Shown here in pieces: positions 1-9,464 of a DNA stretch of 64,000 nucleotides. How positions within the stretch are numbered: the stretch's first letter is position 1; every line of letters begins with the position of its first letter. The stretch comes from Desarmillaria ectypa. Its lineage: Eukaryota; Basidiomycota; Agaricomycetes; Agaricales; Physalacriaceae. The DNA lies in assembly GCA_030407005.1 (NCBI GenBank), contig JAUDYN010000003.1, positions 1 through 64,000 on the forward strand, given 5' to 3'. A program made the translations under genes and the position numbers. Below the pieces are notes generated by a model. It saw nothing but the letters and a program-made list of their open reading frames with translations, did no database searches and was not told where the DNA came from.

Positions 1-540
1 CTGTCAGACTTATTGGAGATCTCAATGACGGGGAGCAAGAGGGTGGAATTGATCCCTCCTCAGAGCCAATTGTTTTCATGAGCCCAGGGCCCATATGGAT
101 GGTTTCAATCTATGCTGGGATCATTGGGGTGTTGGGGTCTATTGTAGGACCCATTGGAACTATCAGGGGAGAGGGAGGGGGATCAGGGAGGTATCCTCCA
201 GTTGTGTGGATGGAGGGCAGGGGTTGCAGGATGAGGGGGAGGACTGGGGTATAGGGGTGGGGCATCATTGATCTGAGCCTGAATGTCCTGTGCATATTCC
301 TGGGCTGAGGTGGAGGCAGGTTGTTCCATCCAGTATCTGAGTAAAACTGCCTATGCATTATGGACATGGGCAGAAGAGGGCTCTGGAGTCAGGGGCCTCT
401 CATCATCGGTTGTCCCCTCGGAGGAGGACGCGATTGTGAAACAGGCCCAGGGATGGATGAGTGGTATTGCCTCTCGTTGTCCCAGTCAGGCCAGGGGTAG
501 CTCCCAGGGAAGGATATTCTCCAGGTGCTGAGGTGGTTGG
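1..540 (-). pseudogene. Proline-rich gag-like remnant of retroelement copy A
   Basis: Read on the minus strand, downstream of LTR A and its leader ORF, the sequence encodes a low-complexity, proline-rich stretch interrupted by stops. One conceptual segment is rich in PPP, PHP and SPSP motifs. A matching but shorter stretch follows LTR B (about 2130-1960). The two share a W-x-Q/G-x-R core followed by an LI pair, which argues that this is the start of the internal region (gag) of the family. No CCHC knuckle is visible before the window edge. The function is inferred from position only. Confidence 0.45.
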
Positions 541-554
541 GGTGGGAGTCATGG

Positions 555-707
555 TCATTGGGTGCACCTTTGGTGGAGAAGAGCACATATTTCTTCCTTG
601 TAGATTAAGATGGTGAGGACCATAAAAAAAGTTAAAAGGATGGTACTGCCAATTGCGACACTGAGAGAAACAGTTCTTGGTTCTTGTTGATTCTCCTTGT
701 TGATCAT
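555..707 (-). CDS. Short single-pass membrane leader ORF after LTR A
   Basis: A 50-codon ORF starts with ATG 59 bases after the 3' edge of LTR A. It has a polar, Gln/Glu-rich N-terminus of about 12 residues, a hydrophobic helix at residues 18-36 (core ILLTFFMVLTILIY), then a KEE motif and a Leu/His-rich tail. The TGA stop could be a decayed CGA, so the original product may have been the N-terminus of a longer Gag. The copy after LTR B has the same order of features, including SLS before the helix and YKEE after it. The family is not recognised. Confidence 0.45.
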   Translation of the reverse strand: MINKENQQEPRTVSLSVAIGSTILLTFFMVLTILIYKEEICALLHQRCTQ

Positions 708-765
708 GAGAAGATGCTTCTTTATGGCTAGTGTTAGAAGAAGTGAAGGGGAATCTTTTGACTAA

Positions 766-1183
766 TGTTAGGGACCAACTTAGTCATGAGACTTGGAATG
801 TCAGCTGTCCTCTTTAGGCTGTTATGCATTCAAACAGTTACCCAGTTAGAGGATTAGGCTTTGGTCTTTAGTATGTGAGAGTAAGAGGTATATGATTTAA
901 GTTTAGTCAAAAGATAGAGTACAACGATGAGTTTTACTCTGCTTATATACAGTTTTTATGGTGATATATATAGATGTCATGGTAAAGTTCATGCTTGAAC
1001 AGCATCAAAGTAGAATGGTCTGGAAGGATCATTAGTCCAATAGAGAGCATCTGGGGTGACAGATGGTGAGAATGAGAGTAAGGCTTGGCAAGTAGATGGA
1101 TACGAGTCGAAATCGATGGTGATTAGATGGATGAGTCATAATGATGACTTGAATAAGATAAGATAAATGGAAAAATCATAATA
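766..1183 (-). repeat. LTR A (minus orientation)
   Basis: This is a 418-bp LTR. Read on the minus strand it begins TATTATGATTTTTCCA (a mutated TGTTA start) and ends in CCCTAACA. It aligns with LTR B and LTR C along its length: a GATA-type AAGATAAGATA tract near the 5' edge, a TATATAAG-like TATA region, and a conserved central segment around the CAGTTACCC/CAATCACCC block. Upstream on the minus strand the integrase reading frame runs straight into it at 1184. No clean target-site duplication is visible. Confidence 0.75.
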
Positions 1184-1940
1184 ATTGTTATGCATGAATT
1201 CAGCTAGTGGTAACCATTCCACCCAATCAGTTTGTCTGTGATTGATGAAGATTCATAAGTACTTCTCAACCTCTTGGTTGACTCATTCTGTTTGTCCATT
1301 GGTTTGTGGATGATAAGCTGCGGATGCATTTTGGATGACATTTAACATCTGATAAAGTTCCTTCATGAATAAGGATACAAACTGGGGTCCCTGGTCAGAG
1401 ATTATGACTTGGGGCATTCCATGTTTTGCATAGACATTGTCTCACAGTATCCAGGCCCATCCTTTTGCTGATAGCTCTTCGTGGCAGGGAATTAGCAGGA
1501 TGTTTTTGGAGAATCAGTTGACAATGACAAGTAAGGTGTCATATCCATCAGATTCTGATAAACTGGTTACCATGTCTACTGAAATGTGAGTCCAGAGAGT
1601 TTCTGGAATGACATTTGGGTGGAGTGGAGTGGCTTTGGCTTGAGTGTTATTTTTCATTTTTTGACACATTTTACATCCCTTGATGTAAATCTCCACATCC
1701 TTCTTTATCTTGGACCACCAATATTCTCATAATATCAATTCCCTGGTTTTTGCAATACCAGGATGCCCCGCCATAATATGATCATGATGCTGGGCAATGA
1801 TATCACCTCGTAGAGTCTCATCTTTGAGAATATAGATGTGTCCATTGTACCAGAGAAGGTCATCCTTCTGAGTAATTCCTCATTTGTGATCAAGGGATTT
1901 TTCAATCCTGGAGAGTCCTCAAACATAGCCCATATGTTCC
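1184..1940 (-). pseudogene. Ty3/gypsy integrase remnant (zinc-binding and DDE core)
   Basis: The minus-strand conceptual translation gives the integrase H2C2 zinc-binding domain: an AQHHDHIMAGHPG block, then CKMCQK. The catalytic core follows: the first Asp in SVDMVTSL, the second in ISDQGPQF, and the Glu in NGQTE within the AYHPQTNGQTE signature. This is the D,D-x-E integrase of Ty3/gypsy elements (Metaviridae). At least five in-frame stops interrupt it, each at a codon where Arg CGA or Trp TGG became TGA. The frame ends abruptly after EFMHNN, where LTR A begins, so the C-terminal part of the core is missing. Before 1940 only a few residues of the preceding region can be followed. The copy is dead. 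Confidence 0.9.
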
Positions 1941-2186
1941 TTGCATATTCTTAGGCAGTGGTGGGGGGTCATTCCACCTGGTTGTTGGTTGTGGGTTTCT
2001 CATGTATTGCAACTTCTCAGAGGAGGAGGGATTGGTGAACCAGACTCAGAGATGAGGGAGTAATTCCTCTTCCCTTGGTTCCATTTAGATGGGGGAAGGC
2101 CTTCTGGGAAGGCCATGTTGGGGGTGTCAGGGTGGGTGGGGTGGTGGTTGGGGATAGCAGGGTCACCATTCTTGATGGAGGAGGGT

Positions 2187-2303
2187 TCATAGTTCTTCTT
2201 TGTATGTTAATATGAAGAGCATGATGAAAATTACAAGTAGTGTGGCACCATCAATTGTGATGCTGAGGGAGATAGTTTGTTTGTTTTCATTCTGTTCAGG
2301 CAT
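2187..2303 (-). CDS. Short single-pass membrane leader ORF after LTR B
   Basis: A 38-codon ORF whose ATG lies 63 bases after the edge of LTR B. It has an N-terminal PEQNENKQ segment, a TISLSI block, a hydrophobic helix (core LLVIFIMLFILTY) and a KEEL tail before a stop. It is the counterpart of the ORF at 555-707, and similarity continues past the stop on both sides. A role as a membrane-targeting leader of Gag is a guess; the hydrophobic segment itself is directly visible. Confidence 0.4.
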   Translation of the reverse strand: MPEQNENKQTISLSITIDGATLLVIFIMLFILTYKEEL

Positions 2304-2365
2304 AAGGGTTTTTTGCTTCTTTTATAGCTAGCATAGAAGGAGCAGGTGGGGAATCTTCTGACTAA

Positions 2366-2760
2366 TGTTAAGACCCTGTCTAACACATGATCTTAGGACC
2401 ATGCATCACTCTTGGGCTGTCTCACATTCAGACAATCACCCTGGTTAGAGGATGGCTGAGTCTTTAGAGCAGTGTAGAAGAAGATATATAGATTGAATTT
2501 AGTCAGAAGATAGAAAGTAAGTATAAAACTACTCTACTTTATATACAGAAGTACTGGATTTATTAATAGGTGAAATGCTAATGTCCATGTGTGAAATGTT
2601 AGAAGTCAGGTGATCATGGACCAACTATAATGAAGATATTAGGAATGCATGGAGCATGAGAGGGTTGGTAGGACTGAATACCAGTGTTTATGATCATTAT
2701 ATTGATGATGTGTGAGCGATATGATGTAAAATGCAATAAGATAATGGAAAAATCATAACA
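2366..2760 (-). repeat. LTR B (minus orientation)
   Basis: A 395-bp LTR with intact ends on the minus strand: it starts TGTTATGATTTTTCC and ends GGGTCTTAACA. The terminal inverted pair is therefore TGTTA/TAACA, the usual TG...CA form. It contains TATATAAAG near the middle and is the best-preserved copy. The integrase at 1184-1940 and LTR A lie downstream on the same strand, so B-integrase-A could be an internally deleted element. Confidence 0.8.
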
Positions 2761-3163
2761 TATTTAGACTAAGTAGAAGAGTGAGGATGGTAAAAGTCTT
2801 TATCAGAGAAGGAGGGAATTTCAATAATAGAGAGTGTATTTATATATGATCTGAATAAATCATGGATCCTAAGGCCCAAGCCAAATCTGCTTGGGACATC
2901 ACTGTCCTAACTAAGCTCAGCATTGATAACTGCTAAGACTGAGTTTCAGAGCCACTCTTCAAGGAGGATACATCTTTCTTCTTCCTCAAGGTTCATCTCA
3001 ATAAGTCAAGAATCAGTCAAGTCCAACTCTTCTTTAGTTTAGGATATGAGGCAGAGTATTGTGAAGATATTTTCTTAGAGCTGGATAATGACATATTAGT
3101 GAGAAAGGTAGATATAAGATCAAGAGAGTGTGTTTTATTGAATGGGGTAGAAGATTCACCTAT

Positions 3164-3289
3164 CTATAAACATAGTTTATAGGAGTAACAAAAGGATTGA
3201 ATAAAAAGGGCAGTGGTCCCTATTACAGTTCCAATGACTATTATAAGGATGTAGAAAGTTTGGATTGTGATATCAGTAGAACCAGGCAT
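3164..3289 (-). CDS. Short membrane leader ORF after LTR D
   Basis: A 41-codon ORF starting 61 bases after LTR D. It is almost entirely hydrophobic, with one or two membrane-spanning stretches (core FYILIIVIGTVIGTTALFI) and a short basic/aromatic tail ending at TAG. The primary sequence has diverged from the A and B leaders, but position and hydropathy match. The following 300 bases on the minus strand contain stops in every frame. Confidence 0.35.
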   Translation of the reverse strand: MPGSTDITIQTFYILIIVIGTVIGTTALFIQSFCYSYKLCL

Positions 3290-3349
3290 TTGGTTTCTTT
3301 AGCATGATGGTTGCTGAGGAAAGGAAAGGTTTTGAAGCTTCAAGCTAAT

Positions 3350-3600
3350 TGTTAGACTCAGACTCTAGTATAACAAGCAAATGTAAACAATAGGCTGTAT
3401 TGCATTCATACAGTCACCCAACCATATGTGAAACAATAAATATAAGGTAGTAAGTAGGTGAGTATTGCAAGTCATAGCACAATTGCTATAGTCATTTGGT
3501 AATGATGAGGCAACTGGTCTGTAATCCATGATAGATGCCTAGATTAGATATGATAAGATAGGCACCTGATAAGATAAATAAAAGAAGTGATATCATAACA
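3350..3600 (-). repeat. LTR D, short divergent relative (minus orientation)
   Basis: About 251 bp. On the minus strand it starts TGTTATGATATCACTTC and ends AATTGTTA on the plus strand (TAACA on minus), the same TGTTA/TAACA ends as LTR B. It shares the GATAAGATAA motifs near the 5' edge and a stretch resembling CATTCATACAGTCACCCAAC with A and B. It looks like an older or internally deleted member. Confidence 0.5.
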
Positions 3601-3937
3601 GAGATAATAGTGATTTTCAAAGATAGTGCAGCAGTCTACATAAAGACTTGAGTGCTGGATAGTAACAGAAAGTAGGTAGTAATTATAATTTACATTATAC
3701 AAAATAAGCTTCATGAAAGAAGCCTCCACTGCCATGCAACTGACCCACACAGCTTTCTCAGCCACCACTTTGTGCATATCTTGCAGAAAGCACAGAAAGT
3801 TCAGATAAATTGGATCAGCTGGCACTTAATTCATATAGGCATGAGAAGTAAACCAAGTGACATGATAACATTCAGCTATAAGATATAATAGCATACACTA
3901 GTAATATAAATAATCAATTTAATTTACATAACAGGAC

Positions 3938-4333
3938 TGTTATAATTTTTCCATTATCTTATCTTATCCAGTCATATCCATGACACATCATATCTTATCT
4001 CATTCAGCATCAATGCATTCACCAACAACCACCCCAGTTCCACATGGTTGTCACCCCAGTTCAGTCTTATTGGTTCACAGACATCCAACCTCCTTGTGGT
4101 TCCTTCATGCAACCATACCATTTTATCTATTAATAAACACTGTACTTTCAGTATATAAGTAGAGTAGTTTTCACCCTTGTACTCTACCTTTCGACTAAAT
4201 TACAATCATATACCTTCTACTACACTGCACCAAAGACTAAAGCCTAACTCTCTATCAAGGGTGATTGTCTGAATGCGAGACAGCCCAGAGAGCAGCCTAA
4301 GTCCCAAGTCACATGTGAGACAGGATCATAACA
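3938..4333 (+). repeat. LTR C (plus orientation)
   Basis: A 396-bp LTR in the opposite orientation to A, B and D. It starts TGTTATAATTTTTCCATTA and ends AGGATCATAACA. It shares the TTATCTTATCTTATCC tract, the TATATAAGTAGAGTAG region and the GGGTGATTGTCTGAATGCGAG block with copy B. An ATG lies 64 bases downstream (4397-4477, 26 codons) and opens a weakly hydrophobic reading frame, as at the other LTRs. It is either a solo LTR or the left end of a decayed insertion. Confidence 0.75.
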
Positions 4334-5455
4334 AAGACCAGAAGGTAGAACAGAAATAGGAACTTCAGTTATATCTCTGGAAGATCTTTCCATCATATGA
4401 ATATCATCCACCCAAGAATCAGGATAATTAATATATGTACTTTAGGTTCTTTTTGTTTATATTCAAGACTGTCATGACATGTATGATAACTTTGAGAAAA
4501 AGATGAGCTTGCAGAATCCTTTTGATTTTTTATACACATACATAACAAGATAGAGGGTGGAATAGAAACTATAGATGATAGATCACTGTACTCAATAACA
4601 AGGTCAGATTGTTTAGAATGGTACAAAAAGCACACTCACCAGACTGTGCATGTGAGTAATGATGGAGTTATTTTAAGAAGGTGATTGACAATACAATACT
4701 TTTCTGAAATTTAGAGGTAGATCAGACCCACTTATTTCAGTCATAAAAGTCACAATTCACCAATCAGTGATTTTCACTAAGATTGAGAAGTGTCTAATAA
4801 AAAAGGTTGTCATTATAATGATACTATTTTACAATATTGTATAAGTGAGACAGTTGGTTTGAATATAAAGAGATGGGGCATGTGACCTCATAGATGAGCA
4901 AAAAAAGTAAATACAAAAAGTGAACTACTAGATCAATGTCTGGAAGATGTTAATGTGATACAGATCTGAAATATATTCAGTGAAGTTATAAGCAAGATAG
5001 TAAATGGTTCTGAATGTGTTTTGGAGATGGACCATATGTGTTCAAGAGAAGTAGAAGGGCTGAATATGATCCCATTGATAGTGCAAGTTGTTGGAATCAT
5101 GATAGTATGAATATGAAAGATATTATTTATGCAAATATAAAGACAACAATAAAGTTGCATGACTGCAAGAAATTTTATACCTGTGTAAGAATATAAGGAA
5201 AAACAAATTCACATGTAACAAAACCAGAGTGAACTCTACATTAATACAAGAGAAATGTATGTACCCATGACCACAAGTAACTCCACTACAAACAGATGAC
5301 TCAGGAGGAAGTGAAACTAAATTAGATTCACAGAAAAAAGTGGTGCCAGAGACCCAAAATAGCGGGAATTATTTTAGACTGAAATATATTATTTATAGTC
5401 TGCTGAGGCCTCAGTTTCAAAGGCTCAAAGTCTTTGACAAATAGTACCAAATATG

Positions 5456-6532
5456 ATTTCATTTAGCAGGCGTTGCGGCTTCCCACAGTGAGGGTTCTAA
5501 TTTGAAATGAAAAAGTTGGACCGGATAGCTGAGCCGAGGACCGACAACTTGAAGTTGCACTCCATAGCAGAGATTACTGATCCCATTCCTGAACGAGGGC
5601 GTCTATGCTAATACCACAGTTGTGCTCCGCGGCTTTTTCATATAAATGTCAGATCCTGACCTTACCCCACACTGCAGCCATTTTCCTGGGGATGATACTA
5701 GGTGACCAGTGAGTACTTTAGTCCTTGCCCCAGCGGCCTTCCTCGGTGAAGATTCGCCGATCTTTACACCCACTGCAGCTCAAAGGCTCACCGATATCGG
5801 GCTGCAAACAGTTGGTTAGAGTCGACGGAGCTTACTAAGTTACGGGAATTTCAACGCGACTGACTATCAATTCGAGATTAGGTCATGTGAGTTCGAAATC
5901 TCACGATGCCCGCCTAGCTGTTGGCCAATGACCATAATCTTACGCTGCTTCATTGACAGTTAGTCAGTTTATTCACGATACCATATGAATGGAAGCTATC
6001 ACCCCGAGAGGCCGAGATATCTTAGATATTGAGGTGGCGGAGGACTGTAGTGCATAATAGATTGCTTCTCCTTTTGAGGCTGCGCTTACACCCATGCACA
6101 TTTCAGTTCTGACAGCCAGGAGCTCTATGAAGTGTCTTGGGATTTGGTATCGTTGATCGAACAACGCCGGGTTCATTGAAAGGTAAGTAGCTGATATAAT
6201 AGCTTAAACCGTAGGTGGCCCATTTATGCCAAATATCTAGAGAACAACTCAAGGTTGCGAATCCAGGGTCCAGATTCCAAGTGGGCTGCGTGCATGCGGG
6301 AAAAAATGAATAATCAGTACGAAAGTTCCTCTTCTAGCATGATATCAGTAAGCGTTACGTTACGTTCAAGAGCCGAGCCCGAGAACTTTGTCACGGTTGC
6401 TGACAGTACTGGCCGAATGCCAACGCAACTATTTACTGCCCGAGCCGAGATACAGTCTCGCTGAATAATACCAAAGATATGCTGCAATAAAAGAGACCGT
6501 GTACAGGCTGGACTGTTCAGTATTCCCAAAAC
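5456..6532. other. Unique intergenic sequence after the repeat block
   Basis: Normal CpG content. I see no convincing coding region. The last 100 bases form the promoter and 5' leader of the SDR gene that starts at 6533; a CAATAAAAGAGACC stretch lies about 45 bases before its ATG. Confidence 0.5.
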
Positions 6533-7667
6533 ATGGCAGATCTCAATGTGGCTACAGTGATGTCGCTTTCTGGACGAGTAGGTCTCGTTACAGGTGGAGG
6601 CACAGGGATGTAAGCCTTATGACCCTCAATTGCAACTCACTGTTGACTCTTTGACAGAGGATTTAGCATTGCTAAAGCCTTCGCTGCCAACGGAGCGACA
6701 GTATACATTACTGGTCGAAGGATGGACGTGCTGGAGAAAGCAGCCGCGTCAGTCACAGGCGTCCCAGGATCTATTGTCCCGTCAGTGATCCTCCGTGTTG
6801 GAGGATAATCATCGTTGACGTGTACGCAGAATCCAGATGGATGTGACAAATGAAGACAGCGTCAAGGCTGGTGCAAAGCACATCGAAGGAATCGACGGCA
6901 AGCTCGACATCCTCGTCAACAAGTCGGTCTATGATAACCCTGCTTCCCTTCCTCCGTACACTAAACTCTTCATAGCGCCGGATATGCGGCATCCCTTCGC
7001 GACCCAGACTTCATCGCGAAGAAATACGCCGCAGAGGACACTTTCGAACCCGAAACCGTACAGAACTGGGCAGATATGTTCGCGATCAACACTATCGCCC
7101 CATTCTTCGTCATCCGCGCCTTCCAATCTCTCCTCATCAAAGGAGCGCATTCCCGCCCTCAAGGCACCTCAAGCATCATCAACATCAGCAGCACAGCAGC
7201 AAGATCGGACATGTCGGGGCCTTATCTATCCGTACGCCCCTCCCTCCTTCCCGAAAAATTCTTTCGAGCTTCGGGCTCATTCTATTCTATTCTATTTAGC
7301 TAGCATACGGTCCGACGAAAGCCGCTTTGGAAAAACTCACTCTCACTTTGGGAACGAGCTTTGCAGGAAGGGATATCCCAATTCGGGTGAATGCACTGGC
7401 GCCTGGGGCGTTTGCGTCGCAGTTGACGAGTGCTGAGACATTGGAGTCGATGAAGACTAAGCCGCTGCCTGGATCAGCGGCCCTGATACCGGCGAGGAGA
7501 CATGGGTCGTGAGTGCTCAATGCCTTCAGTACTTGAAGGAATTGATACTGATCGTCGTTGGTAGCGAGGCGGAGATGGGGATGACGGCTGTGTACTTGGC
7601 AACATCGGATTATACGAACGGAGCGATCTTGACCATTGATGGCGGATATGCGCTTGTGAATCCCTGA
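6533..7667 (+). CDS. Short-chain dehydrogenase/reductase, copy 1 (intact)
   Basis: A classical SDR: an NAD(P)-dependent oxidoreductase of about 286 residues, probably soluble; the substrate is unknown. Six exons splice cleanly: 6533-6609, 6658-6780, 6830-6922, 6976-7231, 7300-7508 and 7565-7667 (861 bases, ending in TGA). Visible motifs are the cofactor loop TGGGTGIG (near residues 20-27), NNAG split by intron 3, NISS carrying the catalytic Ser, AYGPTKAA with the catalytic Tyr and Lys, and a PG block after RVNALA. The C-terminal TNGAILTIDGG is the usual SDR ending. The start follows from the alignment of MADL with the two paralogues at 10562 (-) and 52302 (+). It could be a 3-oxoacyl-type reductase or a secondary-metabolism SDR. 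Confidence 0.93.
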
Positions 7668-8319
7668 TGATACCTAGTCTATATCCAGCCACCTATTTTG
7701 AATGCAAGACAGATGGCATTTCATTTGCGAGTTCTTTCGAATTGCTCGGGTCTGATATACTACTGTCATCCGAGGAAAAGCGGTAAGTTTGAACTCACTT
7801 TTTTACACGGCACATGCGTCTGCGGGTTCATCTTTCCCCTCTGACTCTGTGTGAGTAGGTCGGTATTGACTTTGTGCCACGTGCTAATGATTGAGTTTTC
7901 AGGTTCAGGGGATGGACCAGAATCAACTTGAGACTAGCCTGTTCAAGCTCTTGTGAGAATCAATACCTACCAACCTAGTGTCCAGAGTCTCCAGGGCAGT
8001 GCTAGTCACCGTGTGCGTAATGTATGGACTTCCAGAGCGGTTTCAAGTCTGGGTCCATCTCTTTGAGTGCTTCGAGGTATTCTGGTGATCCCAGGAGGCA
8101 CAATGCCGGCCCGTGCGCAGACCGAGAAGGATGTTTAGCCTGTGGGTTGCTGACTTGCGAAATCCGCCATATCTGTGATCAAGATCAGGCCTCATGAGTA
8201 CTGCCCTCATTCTGATCATGAACGATCGACCGACTTTTTTCAGTAGACTGACAAAAGGCAGCTATTAAAGTCATTCACTCCCGATTTCATTGCCTTCATC
8301 CTCCCGCCATAATCACTGC
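7668..8319. other. Intergenic between SDR copy 1 and unknown fragment A
   Basis: 3' flank of SDR copy 1 followed by unique sequence. No coding region, tRNA or repeat was recognised. Confidence 0.4.
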
Positions 8320-8905
8320 AGCTGCCACTATAGACGTGTCCATTGAGAACTTTAACAACACTGACATCATTGTTAGCCCTCCCCTATTGCGCATCCCATC
8401 AACGAGAGCTTCATCAAGGTCGTGCATCATCTCGCCGTCGAGGTTGCCCAAACATGCGCATATGATTTTGGGAAGCTAAAACAAGCAAGGGTGCGTCGTA
8501 CTGGCTCCTCCATACTAATGCGATATCCGAGTACATCCTCCAGGACGACTTGGCCGCAGTCCTTAAGGCCTCGCGCGCACAGTGGGATGTTATCACAGGC
8601 CGCTACATTTTTTCAGCGACAGAGGTGGACCTTGTACCAACCAGCAGGCCCATCATCCCTCAACAGCACGCAGCCGACACGGAGTCCTCGAATGCGCAGT
8701 TGAGAGAGCCAGGACGGCGACCGATGGGGATCCCGGGATTGTTTCCTTGACAATCATCTCGGTCCCAGCCTCACAGGTTGGTGCCGTCGATATGGACATG
8801 CAGTTAAGAACTATGACCCAGCGAGTGGAAGAAGTAGCCCGAGATGCTGGTGTGCAGAATCGCACTTCTATGATAAAGATGCAGGTAGTTTTCAAAAATC
8901 ACTGA
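8320..8905 (+). pseudogene. Fragment A of an unknown protein family (paired with 60170-60747)
   Basis: The family is not recognised. Conceptual translation in shifting frames gives blocks that match the minus-strand fragment at 60170-60747: IENFNNTDIIVSPPLLRI, then FIKVVHHLAVEVAQ, DLAAVLKASRAQWDVI, and finally MTQRVEEVARDAG. The matches are at protein level with many synonymous changes, which supports real coding ancestry. The frame changes at about 8395 and again near 8700, with no obvious 45-70-base introns to explain them. It is therefore either a broken gene or a gene with introns I could not resolve. It lies between SDR copies 1 and 2. Confidence 0.5.
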
Positions 8906-9070
8906 AATGTTGGTTTCCCTTCTCTGTACGAATAGGCCTGTAATTCTCTGACCTGGTTGACATGTACTTGTATGAATACGTTTGTACAATAGTGATCTGT
9001 GAATGAATTATAATAAGTCCTTGTTACAATCATTTTTTGAAATCGACCTTCCAATACCCCCTCGTTCCCG

Positions 9071-9318
9071 CTATATTGAAATATCCACTGGGACTTCGAA
9101 GCCTAGCGCCACGCCTTTCCCTGACCGCTCCTTGAAGTGGGACACGATATGAATCGTCTTCATGTACACAGAGACTGCATACGGCATTCGGCCTTGGAAG
9201 CCCACACTATACACTTCACCACTCTTGGAGAGGCCGTTTTCACATATCACGACATGTCGACAGCTGTGAACCAGCGATAGCCTGTGATTGTCAAATGCTG
9301 TTTCTTAGCGTTATAGCA
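9071..9318 (-). CDS. Possible terminal exon of an unrecognised gene
   Basis: The minus strand has an open stretch of about 80 codons ending at TAG (9071-9073), with no internal ATG near its start and coding-like composition. Readable segments include HVVICENGLSKSGEVYSVGF and IVSHFKERSGKGVALGFEV. A plausible upstream exon was not found before SDR copy 2, which begins only 150 bases further on. It may be an orphan exon or chance. Confidence 0.25.
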
Positions 9319-9464
9319 TGGACCCGAAATTAGTACAGTTTTAGCCGAGGCTGTTCGATGTCTAATCCGCACATAGGATATTTTAAGGCTTATGTATCAC
9401 CGATGGGAGAGAAGGAAAACACATTTGATTCCATGTAAAAGCTCTGCTTCAGATAAACAAACGT

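Larger units (their letters stand above)
1..5455. mobile_element. CpG-depleted graveyard of Ty3/gypsy-type LTR retroelements
   Basis: The block is AT-rich, and by eye I find only about 20 CG dinucleotides in 5.4 kb. The 600 bases after 5460 alone contain nearly 30. It holds four LTRs (766-1183, 2366-2760, 3350-3600, 3938-4333), an integrase remnant and short leader ORFs. Three LTRs lie on the minus strand and one on the plus strand, so the block is a nest of several partial insertions and not one element. TG/CA enrichment with CpG loss is the pattern left by cytosine methylation and deamination of repeats in fungi; that cause is inferred. The left end lies outside the window. 4480-5455 has the same composition but no recognisable domain. 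Confidence 0.85.
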
